Positions 22,486 to 34,229 of a DNA stretch of 64,000 nt are shown piece after piece. Both the position numbers and the translations under genes were made by a program. Under the pieces are notes generated by a model. The model had not been told where the DNA came from. It saw nothing but the letters and a program-made list of their open reading frames with translations, and did no database searches. The DNA lies in the NCBI RefSeq assembly GCF_000182925.2, contig NC_026501.1, positions 5,559,917 to 5,623,916 on the forward strand, written 5' to 3'. Numbering within the stretch: position 1 is the stretch's first letter; every line of letters starts with the position of its first letter. This stretch comes from Neurospora crassa OR74A. Taxonomy: Eukaryota; Ascomycota; Sordariomycetes; Sordariales; Sordariaceae.

Positions 22486-23752
22486 ATGGCGTCATCGCTG
22501 AGAGAGCTCGAGGCCGATCCGGCCCTCTACATCTACACCTCCTTGACAGCCGGGTCGTCGCACATCGTGACAGCCACCTCCCGCCTTGAGACCATCCTTC
22601 GAGCCAACCGCATCCCCTTCAAGGCCGTCGACATGGCCACAAACGACAAGGCGCGCATGCTCTGGGGTCGTCGTGCCGGCAAGGACCCTAACGGCCGCGT
22701 GCGAAAGCTGCCGGCTCTGGTGCAAGAGGGTTTCGTTGTGGGTGTAAGTTTGTTACACCACCCCCACCACTACCACCACCACCGCCCTTTTCTACCCCCA
22801 CTAATGTTCCTTTCTTCTTGGGTGAATTCGAAACTAATTTGAAGACATGCAGGACATTGTCGAAATCGAAGAATGGAACGAGTACGGCGAGCTCAAGCAA
22901 CACGTCACAATCTACCAAGACGAATTCACCCAGCCGCCCATCGGCTCTGTTCCGCCCAAGCCCAAGTACGGCAAGAAGAAGAAGCCTGCAGCTGAATCTT
23001 CTACCGCCGGCGCCGGCGCCAGCCCAGCAGCAGCAGCAAGCGGCATGGCATCACAGGCGTTGCCGATGCGCACCCTAGCCGAAGAAGCCGCCGCGAAGGC
23101 TAAGAAGAAGAAGGTACAGGCCGCGACAAAGGCTACTGGTAGTGCTGCGGAGCCAAAACGGGAGAATAAGGAGGAGGAGCAGAAGGAACATGGCAACAAG
23201 GAGGTGGAGGAGGCGAAGGAGAAGGAGGCCGAAAAGCCGGTACACGAAGCTGCAGTAGCACCATCCACGAGCATCGCGCCCGCTGCCGCGGCAAGCAAGA
23301 CTCCCAAAGCGGCGACTGGGGAAGAAGGAGAGGACGCAGAAGCTGGAAGGAAGACGGCGACAACAGCGACACCTGCACCAACAACATCCACCCCAGCGCA
23401 GTCAGCAACAAAAGAGGCGGCAACAACGAGATCAACCACAGAACCAACAAGTACAACCAACCCCATACCAATTCCAACCCACAGTTCCTCAGCTCAATCT
23501 CCCCCACCTTCAGCGGCGGAGGTAGCGGGCCTCGGTCTCCAGTCGCCCACCTCAGGCGGGTGGAAGGACGACAGTGGGGCGTCGCGAACGGTGCAGTCGC
23601 CGACGTCGACGACGTGGCAGCCAACGGACGTGGACGCGCCCATAACGTCATTGCAGGGGGCGCTGATAGAGAGTGCGACGGACGAGGAGATCAAGGAAAT
23701 TGAGAGGGCGGAGACTATAAAGGAAGTTCCTGATGAGGAGGTTGAGGAGTAG
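22486..23752 (+). CDS. SH3BGR-like thioredoxin-fold protein with low-complexity tail
   Basis: Two exons, 22486-22743 and 22853-23752, give 385 residues. Residues 1 to about 110 have the glutaredoxin-related SH3BGR fold: strand LYIYTSL, helix with RLETILRANRI, strand IPFKAVDM, the KLPALVQEGFVVGDI turn, and the VEIEEWNEYGEL helix. The redox CxxC motif is absent, as in the SH3BGR family, so oxidoreductase activity is not expected. The remaining 270 residues are Ala/Thr/Glu/Lys-rich and probably disordered, with a PKPKYGKKKK basic patch. The join is in phase 0 (donor GTAAGT, branch AACTAAT, acceptor GCAG). The role in fungi is unknown; the name is by fold only. Confidence 0.75.
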
Positions 23753-24119
23753 GAGTACTGAAGAAGGGGAATAATGGGGGGAAGGGGAAGAATCCTCAGG
23801 TGGTAAGTGAAGGAAATCTAATATTCTGCTGATGTCGAGAGGATACCTCAGACAGATCAATAAATCATACTCGTCTACTACGTCCTCTTGCTCTGACTAG
23901 TTGCTACGCCAACTTCATGTTCTCCATGATCGTCGATGTTGCTTGATTATTTACCTATCATCTCCTTTGATGGCAACCCCCTGTTTTGTCTAGACATTTC
24001 TAAAAAGGTAGTGTAGTCCCATCCCCTCTCTAAACCCGACGTACATGCGGCGCAGCATGGTAATCGCATTATCACACCCCTTTCCCTCCCATGCTATCCA
24101 AAATTACATCACCAACCTG
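23753..24119. other. Convergent 3' ends
   Basis: Only 367 bp separate the stop codons of two convergent genes. It holds their 3' UTRs and probably both poly(A) sites. Nothing further is seen. Confidence 0.5.
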
Positions 24120-27100
24120 CTAATCATATAACCCCTCATCCTCATCTCCTCCCGATTCCTGGAAAGGCGAAACGCCTTCCTTGCCCTTCCCCTCACCAGC
24201 ACCATTGACCTCGTTATCAGCCGCCTTTCCCTTTCCTTTGCCGTCCTTCTTCGTCGATTCAGCTCCAGCGCCGTCATCACCCATTGTAATAGCCAGCATC
24301 CCATTCCTATTACCGCTCTCAAGTCCATCCACTCCGTTGCCATCACCACCAGCACCCTCCTTCTTCTTGTCCTTATCCTTAGCCCCCTCAAACATAGCCC
24401 TAACCTGCTCATAGTGCTCCAACTCGCCCGCACTGACGGAGGGCACCAGTTCCCTGTGGGCATCCAAAAAGTCTTGCTCGGTTACCATGACGCTGATGTC
24501 CTCCTTGGTGGCATAATGATCAAAGAAGTAGGCAGTCGAGATCTGTTTTCCCTCGGGACCGGCGGCGGCGTTGAGCTCGCGGATCTTGGTGTCGACCAAG
24601 GTGGCCTGGCGGGTAACGGCCTTGAGCATGGCGTCAGAGCAGAGGGCGTAGAAGTCGGCGCCGGTGTAGGTGAAAGGGAGACGCTCGGCGACAGAGCGGA
24701 GGGAGACGGTTGGGTGGAGAGTGAATCTGTCGGCAGGGGTATATGGGTTAGTATCGGGATTTAAAGAAGAAGAGGAGGAAGGGACAAAAAAAATACGTAC
24801 TTTCTAGTCAAAGCCTCCATGATAGTTACCTGCTTGTCGTGTGTGTCCGAGACACCCAGGTACAACATCTTATCGAAGCGACCGGGTCTCAGCAGTGCAG
24901 GATCCAGCAAATCAGGTCTATTGGTCGCACCGATGACGAACACACCGCCGCCTCCGCCTTCGCCGCCCGACATGCCGTCGAGCTCCGCCAACAGCTGCGA
25001 CACGATACGATCCATGACACCGCCGCTGTCGCCCTGATTTCCTCTTTTGGGGGCGACGGAGTCCAGCTCGTCGAAGAAGACGACGCAAGGCCGGGCGTCG
25101 CGGGCACGCTGGAACACCCTCCGCACGTTGGCTTCGGACTCACCAATGTACATGTTCAACAGCTCGGGACCCTTGACGCTGAAGAAGTTGAGGCTGTACT
25201 CGGTCGCGATGGCCTTGGCCAGGAGCGTCTTGCCGGTACCAGGAGGTCCGTAAAACAGGATACCGGAGCGCTTCTTCATGCCCTTGGCGAACAGCTCGGG
25301 GCGCTCAAGCGGAAGCTGGATGGTCTCGGTGATGGCGTCTTTGACGTTGCCTAGGCCACCGACGTCGTCCCATGTGACGTTGGGGATCTTCGGCGCGCCG
25401 ATGGAATCAGCAAAGTTCTTGCGGGCGGCATCGACGGCTAACTCAAAATCCTGCTTGGTCAGGCCAGAGGCGGCTGGGCCACCGGCGAGCTGAACGTCAC
25501 GGAAGGTGATGCTGCCGGTCGCTTTGGCGGTGAGCTTCTCGAGGCGGGATCGCTGCGCAACCAAGGCACGGTCAACAACGTCGACGAGATCGCCTGCTAC
25601 GAGCGCGGCAGTCTTGAGGGCGATGCCGCTGAGATCTACCCCATGGTCAAGACCGATGCCGCGGTCGGCGAGGATGGAGCTGAGGATACCCTCTCTCTCT
25701 TGCTCGTCGGGGGCACTCATCTCCAACTCGTGTGTAAAGAGGGCACGGATGCCGTCGGGAACCTTCTCAACCTCGGTGGTGGTGGCGATCAAAACCCTAG
25801 CGTCGGCCAAGATCTCCTTGATGGAAGAAACCATGCGGTCGGCAGTAAGGGCTTCAATGTGGCGGACCAGGAGGACGCATGATTCGGGACCACAGCTCAT
25901 AGCACGCTCAGCGCGCGATGTCAAGAACCCAGCTGTCTTGACATCACTACCACCTCCACCACCGCCATCATTCACAATGTCATAAGCGTCTATGGCAAAT
26001 GTGTGCAGACCAATATCTGAACAGGCTTGCATGGCTGTGGCTGCTTTGCCGATATGCCTTTGCGTCGACACAAGAAGAATGGCCAGTGGTGGTAGGTTGA
26101 GATGAAGCGCGGGTTTACTGGTGGCGGCAGCCATGAGCTCGCGAAGTTTCCTTCGGAGTGATGAGACATACTGCTTCTCGGGCTCTAGCGTTTGCAGTTG
26201 AGCAGGTAGCCCTGGGTTTTGCTGGTGCTTAGGAAGCTTCCTGATACCCAGGTAATACTGCCAGCTGTTGGAGATCGTGCCCGGAATGCGGCCCGTGACA
26301 GATCCTGACTGTTCTAAATGTGTGAGCGAGATATCTACACAGGCGATTCCGCCCCATAGATCCTCTGCCTCCTCGCCATCGACTGCTTCTGTGGTGTCTT
26401 GCTTCATGGCCTGGACGTGACCAACCCTGAACCAGGCAACATCGTCATAATGTAGGCTCTGTCCGGGACGTGTTGCAGCTATCAGACCCAAGACCTCATC
26501 GATGGCAGAATCCTCACCAGGGATTGTACTCTCCTGGAGAGCCTTGCCCAACTGGGTGTCAATGGGTACAGCAATGAGATCTCCAGTCCTGAGAACCCGC
26601 AATCTCCTCTCAAAATAGTGTTTCAGGCCAGCCATGACCGCAGACTGTACGTCCCTCTCGACCGCTGTGGGTGTTCTCACATGTTGTAGGATGACCTCGC
26701 GAGCAAATGGTGGCTTCAAGGTTGAGCTGGTCTTTGACTGAGCAGCAACGCCCTTAATGATGGAGCTCGAAGGGCGCTTGATCGGTGATAGACGAAGATA
26801 GGGAGGGTTGTCTAAGTTTGCGAGAAGAATAGGCGAAGTATAAGCCGGTGGATTCGACTTTTGGGACTGTGCCTCAAAGAAGGACGAGTTCCGGCTATCA
26901 TGTCTAGAGTGGTGTGACCTGGTCGCTGAACGGCTCGAATACCCTTCAGGCAGGCCGAAAACCCTCGCGGGTCTCCAGTTAATCTCGTCTGCTTCCTGTT
27001 CCACGAAGCTTCCCAAACCAAACGCGCCGAGCCCGTTGGAGGGCGGTTCAGAGGCCGCCTCGACTCGTATCCAGTCTCCAGAGAAACAGCCCACCCTGGT

Positions 27101-28422
27101 GAGATCCCTCATATCCACGTAGATGCACGCTTCTTCGTCGTCTTCGGGTGTAGGTTTAGGGTGGAGCAGATCAGGTGGGATAGGTTTCATTAATCCATGC
27201 GCCTTGAAGAGCCGGCCACGGGGTCGGTCTGGTCTGGCGGTGGTGGCAGTATAACTAGAGATAACCGACCCAGGACCGTTGGTCTTCCTGCCCCTGAGCA
27301 TCGTCGGGGTGCCCGTTCCTATTGTAGATTGGCCGGTAACCGTAGTGGGTAGAGTAGGAACTTGAAGGGATATTATTTCGTCTAATGAATCATCCGACAA
27401 GTTGTCCTCATCTTCTCCAGCCTGTGGCTCGAATTCGGTATCGTCTGCATCTGTTTCAGCCGTTTGGGCATTGGTCTTGCTGTCGCGGTCTTCCTCGGCA
27501 GCCGAGAAGTAGGCGTCTTCGTCGTCTTCGGCCACTCCGTTCAGTTTACGCCCCTGTTGCTGGCCAGATGCGGAGCTACGTTTGGTCTTGCTGGTGCGCA
27601 CTCTCGACACGATGATCTTTGTAGTAGGGGCGAGGATACCCTGAGCCACAGGTTCGCAAAGCGTTATCCGTCCTGGGTTTGGAGGTTGGTGGGTAACTGG
27701 GTGAGGTGGTAGTGGCAATGGGAAGAAATCGCCAGAATGCACAATCTTTAGGGTACCGAGGGCAGTGCGCAAAGCAGCTGTCAAGTGTTCCTCAGGGGTA
27801 GCATCGGCACGAGCCTTGCCCTTTCCGTTGACTGGGTGTTCGCGGAAGAAGGTTCCCTCCCCATCTTCCAGTCTCTTAGCCAATTCTCCGTCAAGGTTCA
27901 CAAAGACGGTATCGAGCTCGATGGGCGAAACATCCAAGATCAGGATCTCAATGCCACCTTTGTTGTGGCCGGAGAGCTTTGAGGGCGCAGCCTGCTGGAG
28001 GTGTGTCGCGAAAGACTGGAGGGCCAGCGATGAGGGCGAGAACTGTACAGTGGACGGCGCAACGGTGGAAGATCGAATGACGGGTACAATGGACCAATTG
28101 TTAGCCTCGGGGGTTTGGCTTGGAGCCCAAGGGGCGATTGCAACATGAACGGTGTCCTGGCTGTCGCCATCTGTCGCGCCAGAGTAGCCAGTTAGTCAGA
28201 GCCCATGATGCAAGGCAGGATAAACCCACAATAGGGGCAGATATGTTACATACTAGCCCAGAGATGAGGGAAGAGGTCGGCGAAGAGGTCGGTAGCAATG
28301 ACACCAACATCGCCCTTGACATGGGCATCGAGGACCAATTTGGCTGACAAGGCGGGCTTGTCCTGTCTGCGTCTTCGGACCCTTTTCCTGCTCGAGGCAG
28401 GGGTGGAGTTGGGGGCGGTCAT
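24120..28422 (-). CDS. pex6: Peroxisomal biogenesis AAA ATPase Pex6
   Basis: Pex6 forms a hexamer with Pex1 that pulls the receptor Pex5 out of the peroxisomal membrane. Three exons (28422-28254, 28170-24801, 24726-24120) give 1381 residues. The N-terminal half holds two N domains separated by acidic low-complexity stretches. The first ATPase domain (D1) has a degenerate Walker A around HIGKAATAM. The second (D2) is intact: Walker A GPPGTGKT near residue 1029, Walker B VVFFDELDS near 1089, sensor GATNRPDLLDPALLRPGRFD, and a Gly-rich loop (EGGGGG) between them. Introns of 82 and 74 nt keep frame (A|AT and AA|A) and have CTAAC branch sites. The start at 28422 gives a basic N terminus (RKRVRRRRQ). 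Confidence 0.94.
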
Positions 28423-30397
28423 TGCAGAGATGCGTCGGCGTTGGTGTATGACAGAGGGTACGGCAGCAAATCGGAGCCGCTGCCCAAGACTTGAGATTCG
28501 GCGATGGAGTGATCCAGTCGGTCGGCGCAAAGAGATGATCGGATGCTGAAAGTTCGGTCCGGTAGAGTAGCAGGCACGATTATTATTTACGGCCCATGCC
28601 GGTCGAAGTCCCCCACACCTGTCTAGGTAGTAATGACAATGTAGTCTGGACTGCCGTGTACACCGCGGAAGTGATTTGGGGTTCAGCTGCAACGAAACAC
28701 GACGAAGCCGATGTCGAACAGTAGCCAGGGGCGCGTGGCAACCCGGAAGCAAGTGGCTTGAAAGAGAATTGCGGTAGAGTACAGCTGATTTAAATTAGAG
28801 AAGAGAAGGCGTCGCAACCACCACAGAAATTATCCAGACCAGCAGCGCGTCGTTTGGAGAGAGAGAGGACGGGAGACTATGCTGTTCCCTTGCTGCATGT
28901 TCGGTTCGGCTGATCCCCAAATGGCCAGCGCGGTCATTCGCTGGGCGCTGTCTCCCACTCCCCGGCCATTCCCCGTCTTTAGCTTGGGGGGGGCGGCTCC
29001 TCCCTCCTCTTAGGCCGAGGCACATGGCCGGCGGTCCGCACAGCGGTAAGGAGCTGTTTTACGTAAACCCAGGGTTAGGGCTGGGTAGGTGCTGGAAAAT
29101 GATGACAGGTCATTTCATACTTCAGTTACTTCCTGTTAAGCATATTACATCCTCTACCAGCGATCAACCACCGTGACATGCCTTTGAGTATGAACACACC
29201 AAGATATCACCGCTTCATGTTCAAGAGGAATGGTTCTGGACTCTGTGAAGCTTGAGAATTCAATAGATCTCAGCTGAATGCAATGTTCCAGTGTATGGGG
29301 ATCCACTTCAACTCCAAGTCCGACCTCATGCGAGTCTCATTCTGCTTGGATGATTCACCCACAGTGGTTCTTACAATCCGATGGGCCGTTACAGTAGAGA
29401 CATCTGAAACCAAGACGCTCGGCACCACATGCTAAGCTTTTTCAGCGTCTCCAACGTTGAAGACAAAAGCGTTGATGATGCTCCTCTTCTGGTGTCTTGA
29501 CTCGTCAGGGATCACTTGGCATCAGGAAATGACATGGCGCTCCCAGCAAGACGGATCTCCATATTTCTCACATGCCTCCCCCATCCATGTCATCCCCACA
29601 TGGGGGCCCCCAGCTGCAGTGTGACGCACTTTTCAACATTTGGGCACTTTCCAGACTTGCCTGACTTTGAATTGTGAATCCGGGGATCAATTGAATGTCT
29701 TGTTTCAAGAAACGAAAACACTACAGCACTCTTCAGGTCTTCAATCTTTCCCTGCCGTTGGTCCTATCGACGGCTGACACTGCGTCGTAAGGACGACAGA
29801 TTGGTTCAAGGTTCTCCTCACTCGATTATTCCGCTTCGCGTTTCCTATCACAGCATCGAGTGATGTGGCCGAATTGCGGTGATGGGGCCATCTTCAGTCG
29901 CTTTGTCTCAACTTTCCCAGAACGATGGACACTCTTTCCAAACAAAACCGGCTTTGTGTCACAGCTCTGCAGCGGTTGGCAAGTTACGTCCGCCGGGTAT
30001 TCTATAGCACAGTTTCCCTCCCTGAACCCCAACCCTTTCCAGACTTACACTGTGCATTGCCTCAAAGCCTCCCCCTACCAGGCGAACGCAGGTTTCCATC
30101 ATGACGTTGATGGCGCAACACTCGGACGGCGCGACACGGAGGAAGTACTCCTTTTGCGGTTACCCCAGAAATATCCAAGTTGTCTATTTACTTTTTCAAT
30201 AATCTTTTCCTTGCTTTTTCTTCTTCTCTTGACTGCGACCCTTCAAAGTATTGCGTCTTTATCTTGTTGGCCACCCAGCACTTGTTGAGTTGCATGACCA
30301 TGTCCTTATGCCTTTCTCTTATATTCAAAGAACTTTTGGACAAGTGACCAAGCTTAACAGTATTTGGTCGAATATCGAAACGGAATCCCCAGCCGCC
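28423..30397. promoter_or_regulatory. Divergent intergenic region between pex6 and the lipase gene
   Basis: About 2 kb lie between two genes transcribed apart. A G run (28987-28993) and one TAGGTAGTA half-site (28624-28632) are present. A 142-codon open frame at 29860-30288 on the + strand has no family character and sits in what is probably the lipase leader. No gene is supported. Confidence 0.5.
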
Positions 30398-32653
30398 ATG
30401 TCCGTTGAGGTAGATAGGCTTCCCTGTGAGGGCTCAGCTGAAGAAGCGGTGGTCGAGTTTATCCATCAATCAGAGAAGCTGTCCTTCCAGCCGCCAGATA
30501 GCCCGGACAACAAAGGTGTCGCCGTCGAAGCCGTCTTTGTCGCGCCCCAAGATGCCGTTATCGTTACATCGGATGGAAACCGTCTTCCTGCCGTTCCGGT
30601 GACCGAAGCCTACAAGCTTAACGTGTTGAGAGACGAAGCCGAAAGACACGATGGAGTCAAGGTACACGTTAGGAAAGCCAGTGGCTCCCGCGATACGTTC
30701 AAGGAAACAGAAGATTCAGAAGGAGACAGAGTCCTCAGTTTTCCCAGCGAAGAGGAGGAGAAGAAGCGCAACACCTCGGAGTCGACCGACGGCAACCTCA
30801 AGAGGTCGATGCCTCCTTCTTACACGCACCCTCTGTTCCCGCCCTTACCGCTTTACGGTCCGCCATCGCGCTGGCGAGACATCCAATGTCTGCTGTTTCG
30901 CTTCAGCTCATTCTTCCTCAGCCTGGCATTCCTGGGCGTCATTGTCCTGGGCTCCCTTTTCACCAGTATACCACCTGCATTTCAACACATATGGAAGCGG
31001 CTGGGTTCCAAAGATCCAGATGCCGACCGGCCATTTTACCAGGAGGAGAGGCGACGGAAGCAATTGCGAGAGAAACAACTCCGCCTGTGGAGGCGCAGGA
31101 AGTCGGCGAGCCACCTTGACCACGAAGACAGTAAAGACAACGACGAAAGCGATAGTGACGTCAAGGCCGTGGGCCCCGACCCAATCGTGTGCGACATAGG
31201 CTTTTATGCCCGCCGTGTTGGGCTCGACGTTGAGACCCATCTTGTCGAAACCGAAGATGGTTTTGTCATCGAGCTTTGGCATGTGTACGATCCCGAAGAA
31301 TACACACCACTACCAGAAGAGGAGCGGCGGCACAAGGGCCCCGACCTGTTCACAGGCAAATCCAGGAGGGAACCAGGCCAGACCAAGAACAACAAGAAAC
31401 CGAAATTTCCCGTTCTTCTGATGCATGGCCTTCTCCAAAGCTCAGGCGCTTACTGCGTCAACGACGAAGACTCGCTTGCCTTCTTCCTCTGCAAATCGGG
31501 CTACGACGTCTGGCTCGGCAACAACCGATGCGGCTTCAAGCCTCGCCACGTCTTGCTTGAGTACTCGGATCCGCGCATGTGGTGCTGGAATATCCGGCAG
31601 ATGGGCGTCTTTGACCTGGCTGCCTTGACCTCGCGTGTCTTATACGAGACTGGCTTCGAGAAGATTGGACTGATTGCCCACTCTCAGGGCACCACCCAGA
31701 CATTTGTCGCCTTAGCCAAAGAGCAGCGACCGGACCTGGGTGAAAAGCTCACCGTGTTCTGCGCCCTCGCCCCGGCGGCGTATGCTGGTCCCTTGATCGG
31801 CAAGATGTATTTCAAGTTCATGCGCGTCATCACCCCCGCCATGTTTCGCATGCTGTTCGGCATTCACGCCTTCATCCCCTTCATGATGACGATGCACTCG
31901 CTTCTCCACCCGCGCGTCTACGGCTGGCTAGGGTACAAAGTCTTCTCGTTCTTGTTCAACTGGACCGATCGTCGCTGGGACAGGGACCTCAAGAACAGAA
32001 TGTTCCAGTTCGCGCCCGTCTACGTCAGTGCCGAGTCGATGCGCTGGTGGTTGGGTAGGGAGTGCTTTGCTAAGCACAAGTGTATCCTGGCCACCAAGGA
32101 GGAGTGGAGGGCAGAGGAGAAGGAAGATCGAGAGCTGGACAAGCTTGACAAGCAAGAGAGGAGCCGGAACGAGAAGAAAGCTAACAAGATCCTCAAGGCG
32201 GCAGAGCGCGATATGGAGGGCAATCATGAGTCAGAGAAGTCAAAGCATGCGGCTCGCAGGATGAGGCCTAAGGGCTCAAGGGCTTGGTATAACCACCAAG
32301 CACCGCCATTCGCCCTTTGGGTATGTGGAAACGACGCCTTGGTGGACGGAACTAAACTTCTGAGGAGGTTTGACGGCGGACGTGAGCCGCACGTTAAGGT
32401 AGTCCACAAGAAGGTCATCGAGGAGTATGAGCATCTGGACGTCATCTGGGCGATGGATGCTGTGGACCAGGTCTTCACGGAGATTAGGGAGGTGTTGTGG
32501 AAGACCTGTAACGCCAGAGATTTGTGCCGAGTTCCTGAGGGTTGCGAAGACGTGGCCGCTTGGAGTCCGGATGGACATGAAGATACTCAAAAGGAGGTGG
32601 ATGACGGGATGGAGTCGGATTCCAGCAGTAGCGATCAAGATGAGTCTTCATAG
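30398..32653 (+). CDS. Membrane-anchored AB-hydrolase lipase (sterol esterase family)
   Basis: A 751-residue protein of the acid-lipase/steryl-ester hydrolase family (yeast Tgl1/Yeh1/Yeh2 type), which cleaves sterol esters at lipid droplets or the plasma membrane. The start at 30398 is chosen for its strong context (GCCGCCATGTC); the frame is open further upstream but without conserved sequence. A hydrophobic segment (about residues 165-195) gives one membrane anchor. The AB-hydrolase core has the oxyanion loop LLMHGLLQSSG, nucleophile Ser429 in AHSQG, Asp646 in CGNDALVDG, and His679 in YEHLDVIWA, so the triad is complete. A highly charged Lys/Glu insert lies between the cap and the Asp, and the C-terminal tail is acidic and Ser-rich. 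The exact substrate is not shown by the sequence. Confidence 0.85.
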   Translation: MSVEVDRLPCEGSAEEAVVEFIHQSEKLSFQPPDSPDNKGVAVEAVFVAPQDAVIVTSDGNRLPAVPVTEAYKLNVLRDEAERHDGVKVHVRKASGSRDTFKETEDSEGDRVLSFPSEEEEKKRNTSESTDGNLKRSMPPSYTHPLFPPLPLYGPPSRWRDIQCLLFRFSSFFLSLAFLGVIVLGSLFTSIPPAFQHIWKRLGSKDPDADRPFYQEERRRKQLREKQLRLWRRRKSASHLDHEDSKDNDESDSDVKAVGPDPIVCDIGFYARRVGLDVETHLVETEDGFVIELWHVYDPEEYTPLPEEERRHKGPDLFTGKSRREPGQTKNNKKPKFPVLLMHGLLQSSGAYCVNDEDSLAFFLCKSGYDVWLGNNRCGFKPRHVLLEYSDPRMWCWNIRQMGVFDLAALTSRVLYETGFEKIGLIAHSQGTTQTFVALAKEQRPDLGEKLTVFCALAPAAYAGPLIGKMYFKFMRVITPAMFRMLFGIHAFIPFMMTMHSLLHPRVYGWLGYKVFSFLFNWTDRRWDRDLKNRMFQFAPVYVSAESMRWWLGRECFAKHKCILATKEEWRAEEKEDRELDKLDKQERSRNEKKANKILKAAERDMEGNHESEKSKHAARRMRPKGSRAWYNHQAPPFALWVCGNDALVDGTKLLRRFDGGREPHVKVVHKKVIEEYEHLDVIWAMDAVDQVFTEIREVLWKTCNARDLCRVPEGCEDVAAWSPDGHEDTQKEVDDGMESDSSSSDQDESS

Positions 32654-34176
32654 ACTGTGGACCTGTTCAACCTACTGTCGGGTGCTTATATGACATCCTG
32701 GAGGTTTGGTTACATACTGTCGGTGGGAAGTGATGCAAAACTAATGGGATGTTGTGCACCGACTTTTCGAAAGGGATAGGAGTTATTGGCTACGTACGGC
32801 TTCTTTATAGTGTACGCGGGGCCAGGATAGATAAGATCTGCTTAATCAGTATACTTTACTTAATCAAATACCAAGTTATCGTTCTTGTAGACGATCTCCC
32901 CCTTCGACAGATGGTTGACTTGGTAGGCCTGGCCGGTGACTGAGGGAGTCTGGCCACTTGGTTGCGGGGCATCAGACGGCAAGATCTGAACGGGACGAGC
33001 CTAGCGCAGGAACATTTCGAAATCTCGCAAACAATGCGGCATGTGAAGGCGACCCGTGGCTGACCAGGTGGGTGTTCCTAGCCAACACCTCAGGGCAAAA
33101 TGCCTATCTCTCAAGAAGACGGTTTTTGGGTTACGAAAGTACAATGCAGAAGACCGAAATACTAAGGTAGGTAGACAGTTCCCATCGAGACATCGAACAC
33201 ACGAGAAGCCTGCCACGAAAACGGATGCCAAGAACAATACATTATCTGAGAGCCTTCTTGGTATGTGACACAAGAGTTGTAGTGTAACTGTAACCTCATC
33301 TTTTAATCAAACAGCAAGGAACCAGCGGACGCCGAAACACCGATAGCTTATTTGGCTTAATCCAATCATAACCGTCAATCAACGCGCAGCTTCAATAATG
33401 GGAATACAGTAGAGATCGCTGAAAGTGCAACTACCCCCAAGTGCCCCAAAGAAAAAAGGAAAAGGAAAAAGTTAAACACTAAAACAATCCGTATGCCGAA
33501 TTTGGTTCCAACAGAAATCCTGCAAACTGCAAAGTGCAAATACTTTAGCCCGAATTTGCACCTACAAGGGTCGGGCTTTGTAATGAAAGACCACTATATA
33601 CCCGGTTACGGGGGGCTTTACTGTACTTCACCCTAGTCTTCTATAGGAAGTACAGATGATTGCCAAGAAGGCCACATGGGGAACTTCGACCGATCCATAT
33701 TCCGCGACCCTGGACTCCCTCCGCTCTCTCCTGGGAGGGGAGGAGGGGAAGGAAAGAGGGATAGATGGAGAGATACTTGTGAGACGGAAAGGGAGCTGCG
33801 CATAACAAGGAGACAATCCATCTGCTCTACTCTGCTCTGCTGGTTGAAGTTGAGAAGGGATGGACTCAACCACACAAAAGCCTCCTTTTCTTTGATAGTC
33901 TGTTCGACAACAACACTGGTTTGGGTATGTTGTGTAACTTCCACTGTTCGACAACAAGCTCGATATCGATGCGGTTATTCTTTCCTCCCTTCGAGTTCAT
34001 CATTTCCAGATGGTACTTCTGAACCAGGTCTTTCGTCTTAATCATCTTCGGTGGTCAACAACCGGTTAATGTGATCAAAGAAGCGCCGGATACTTACCAC
34101 TTGACGATCCTTCTTCGAATATTCATCGCGGCCGCAACTTGACTTTATCTTACCGCCCGTCAGGGCGCCAGGCCAC

Positions 34177-34210
<34 letters not shown>

Positions 34211-34229
34211 GAGGCTCAAAATCGACAAC
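32654..34229. promoter_or_regulatory. Intergenic and leader upstream of the GH125 gene
   Basis: 1.6 kb between two + strand genes. The right end has a run of 28 A bases ending 25 nt before the next ATG. A purine-rich, G-rich stretch lies near 33734-33775. No gene is supported. Confidence 0.5.
34177..34204 (+). repeat. A28 homopolymer in the 5' leader of the GH125 gene
   Basis: A pure run of 28 adenines is followed by a short purine stretch, then the ATG at 34230. If transcribed it makes a poly(A) leader just before the start codon. Confidence 0.9.

Noticed and set aside
22912-23651. Open frames antisense to the SH3BGR-like gene
   Set aside because: They are shadows of the Ala/Thr/Glu-rich tail, which keeps the reverse frames open.
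29860-30288. 142-codon open frame upstream of the lipase gene
   Set aside because: It ends before the lipase ATG, has a hydrophobic pyrimidine-driven end and no recognisable domain; more likely leader sequence.
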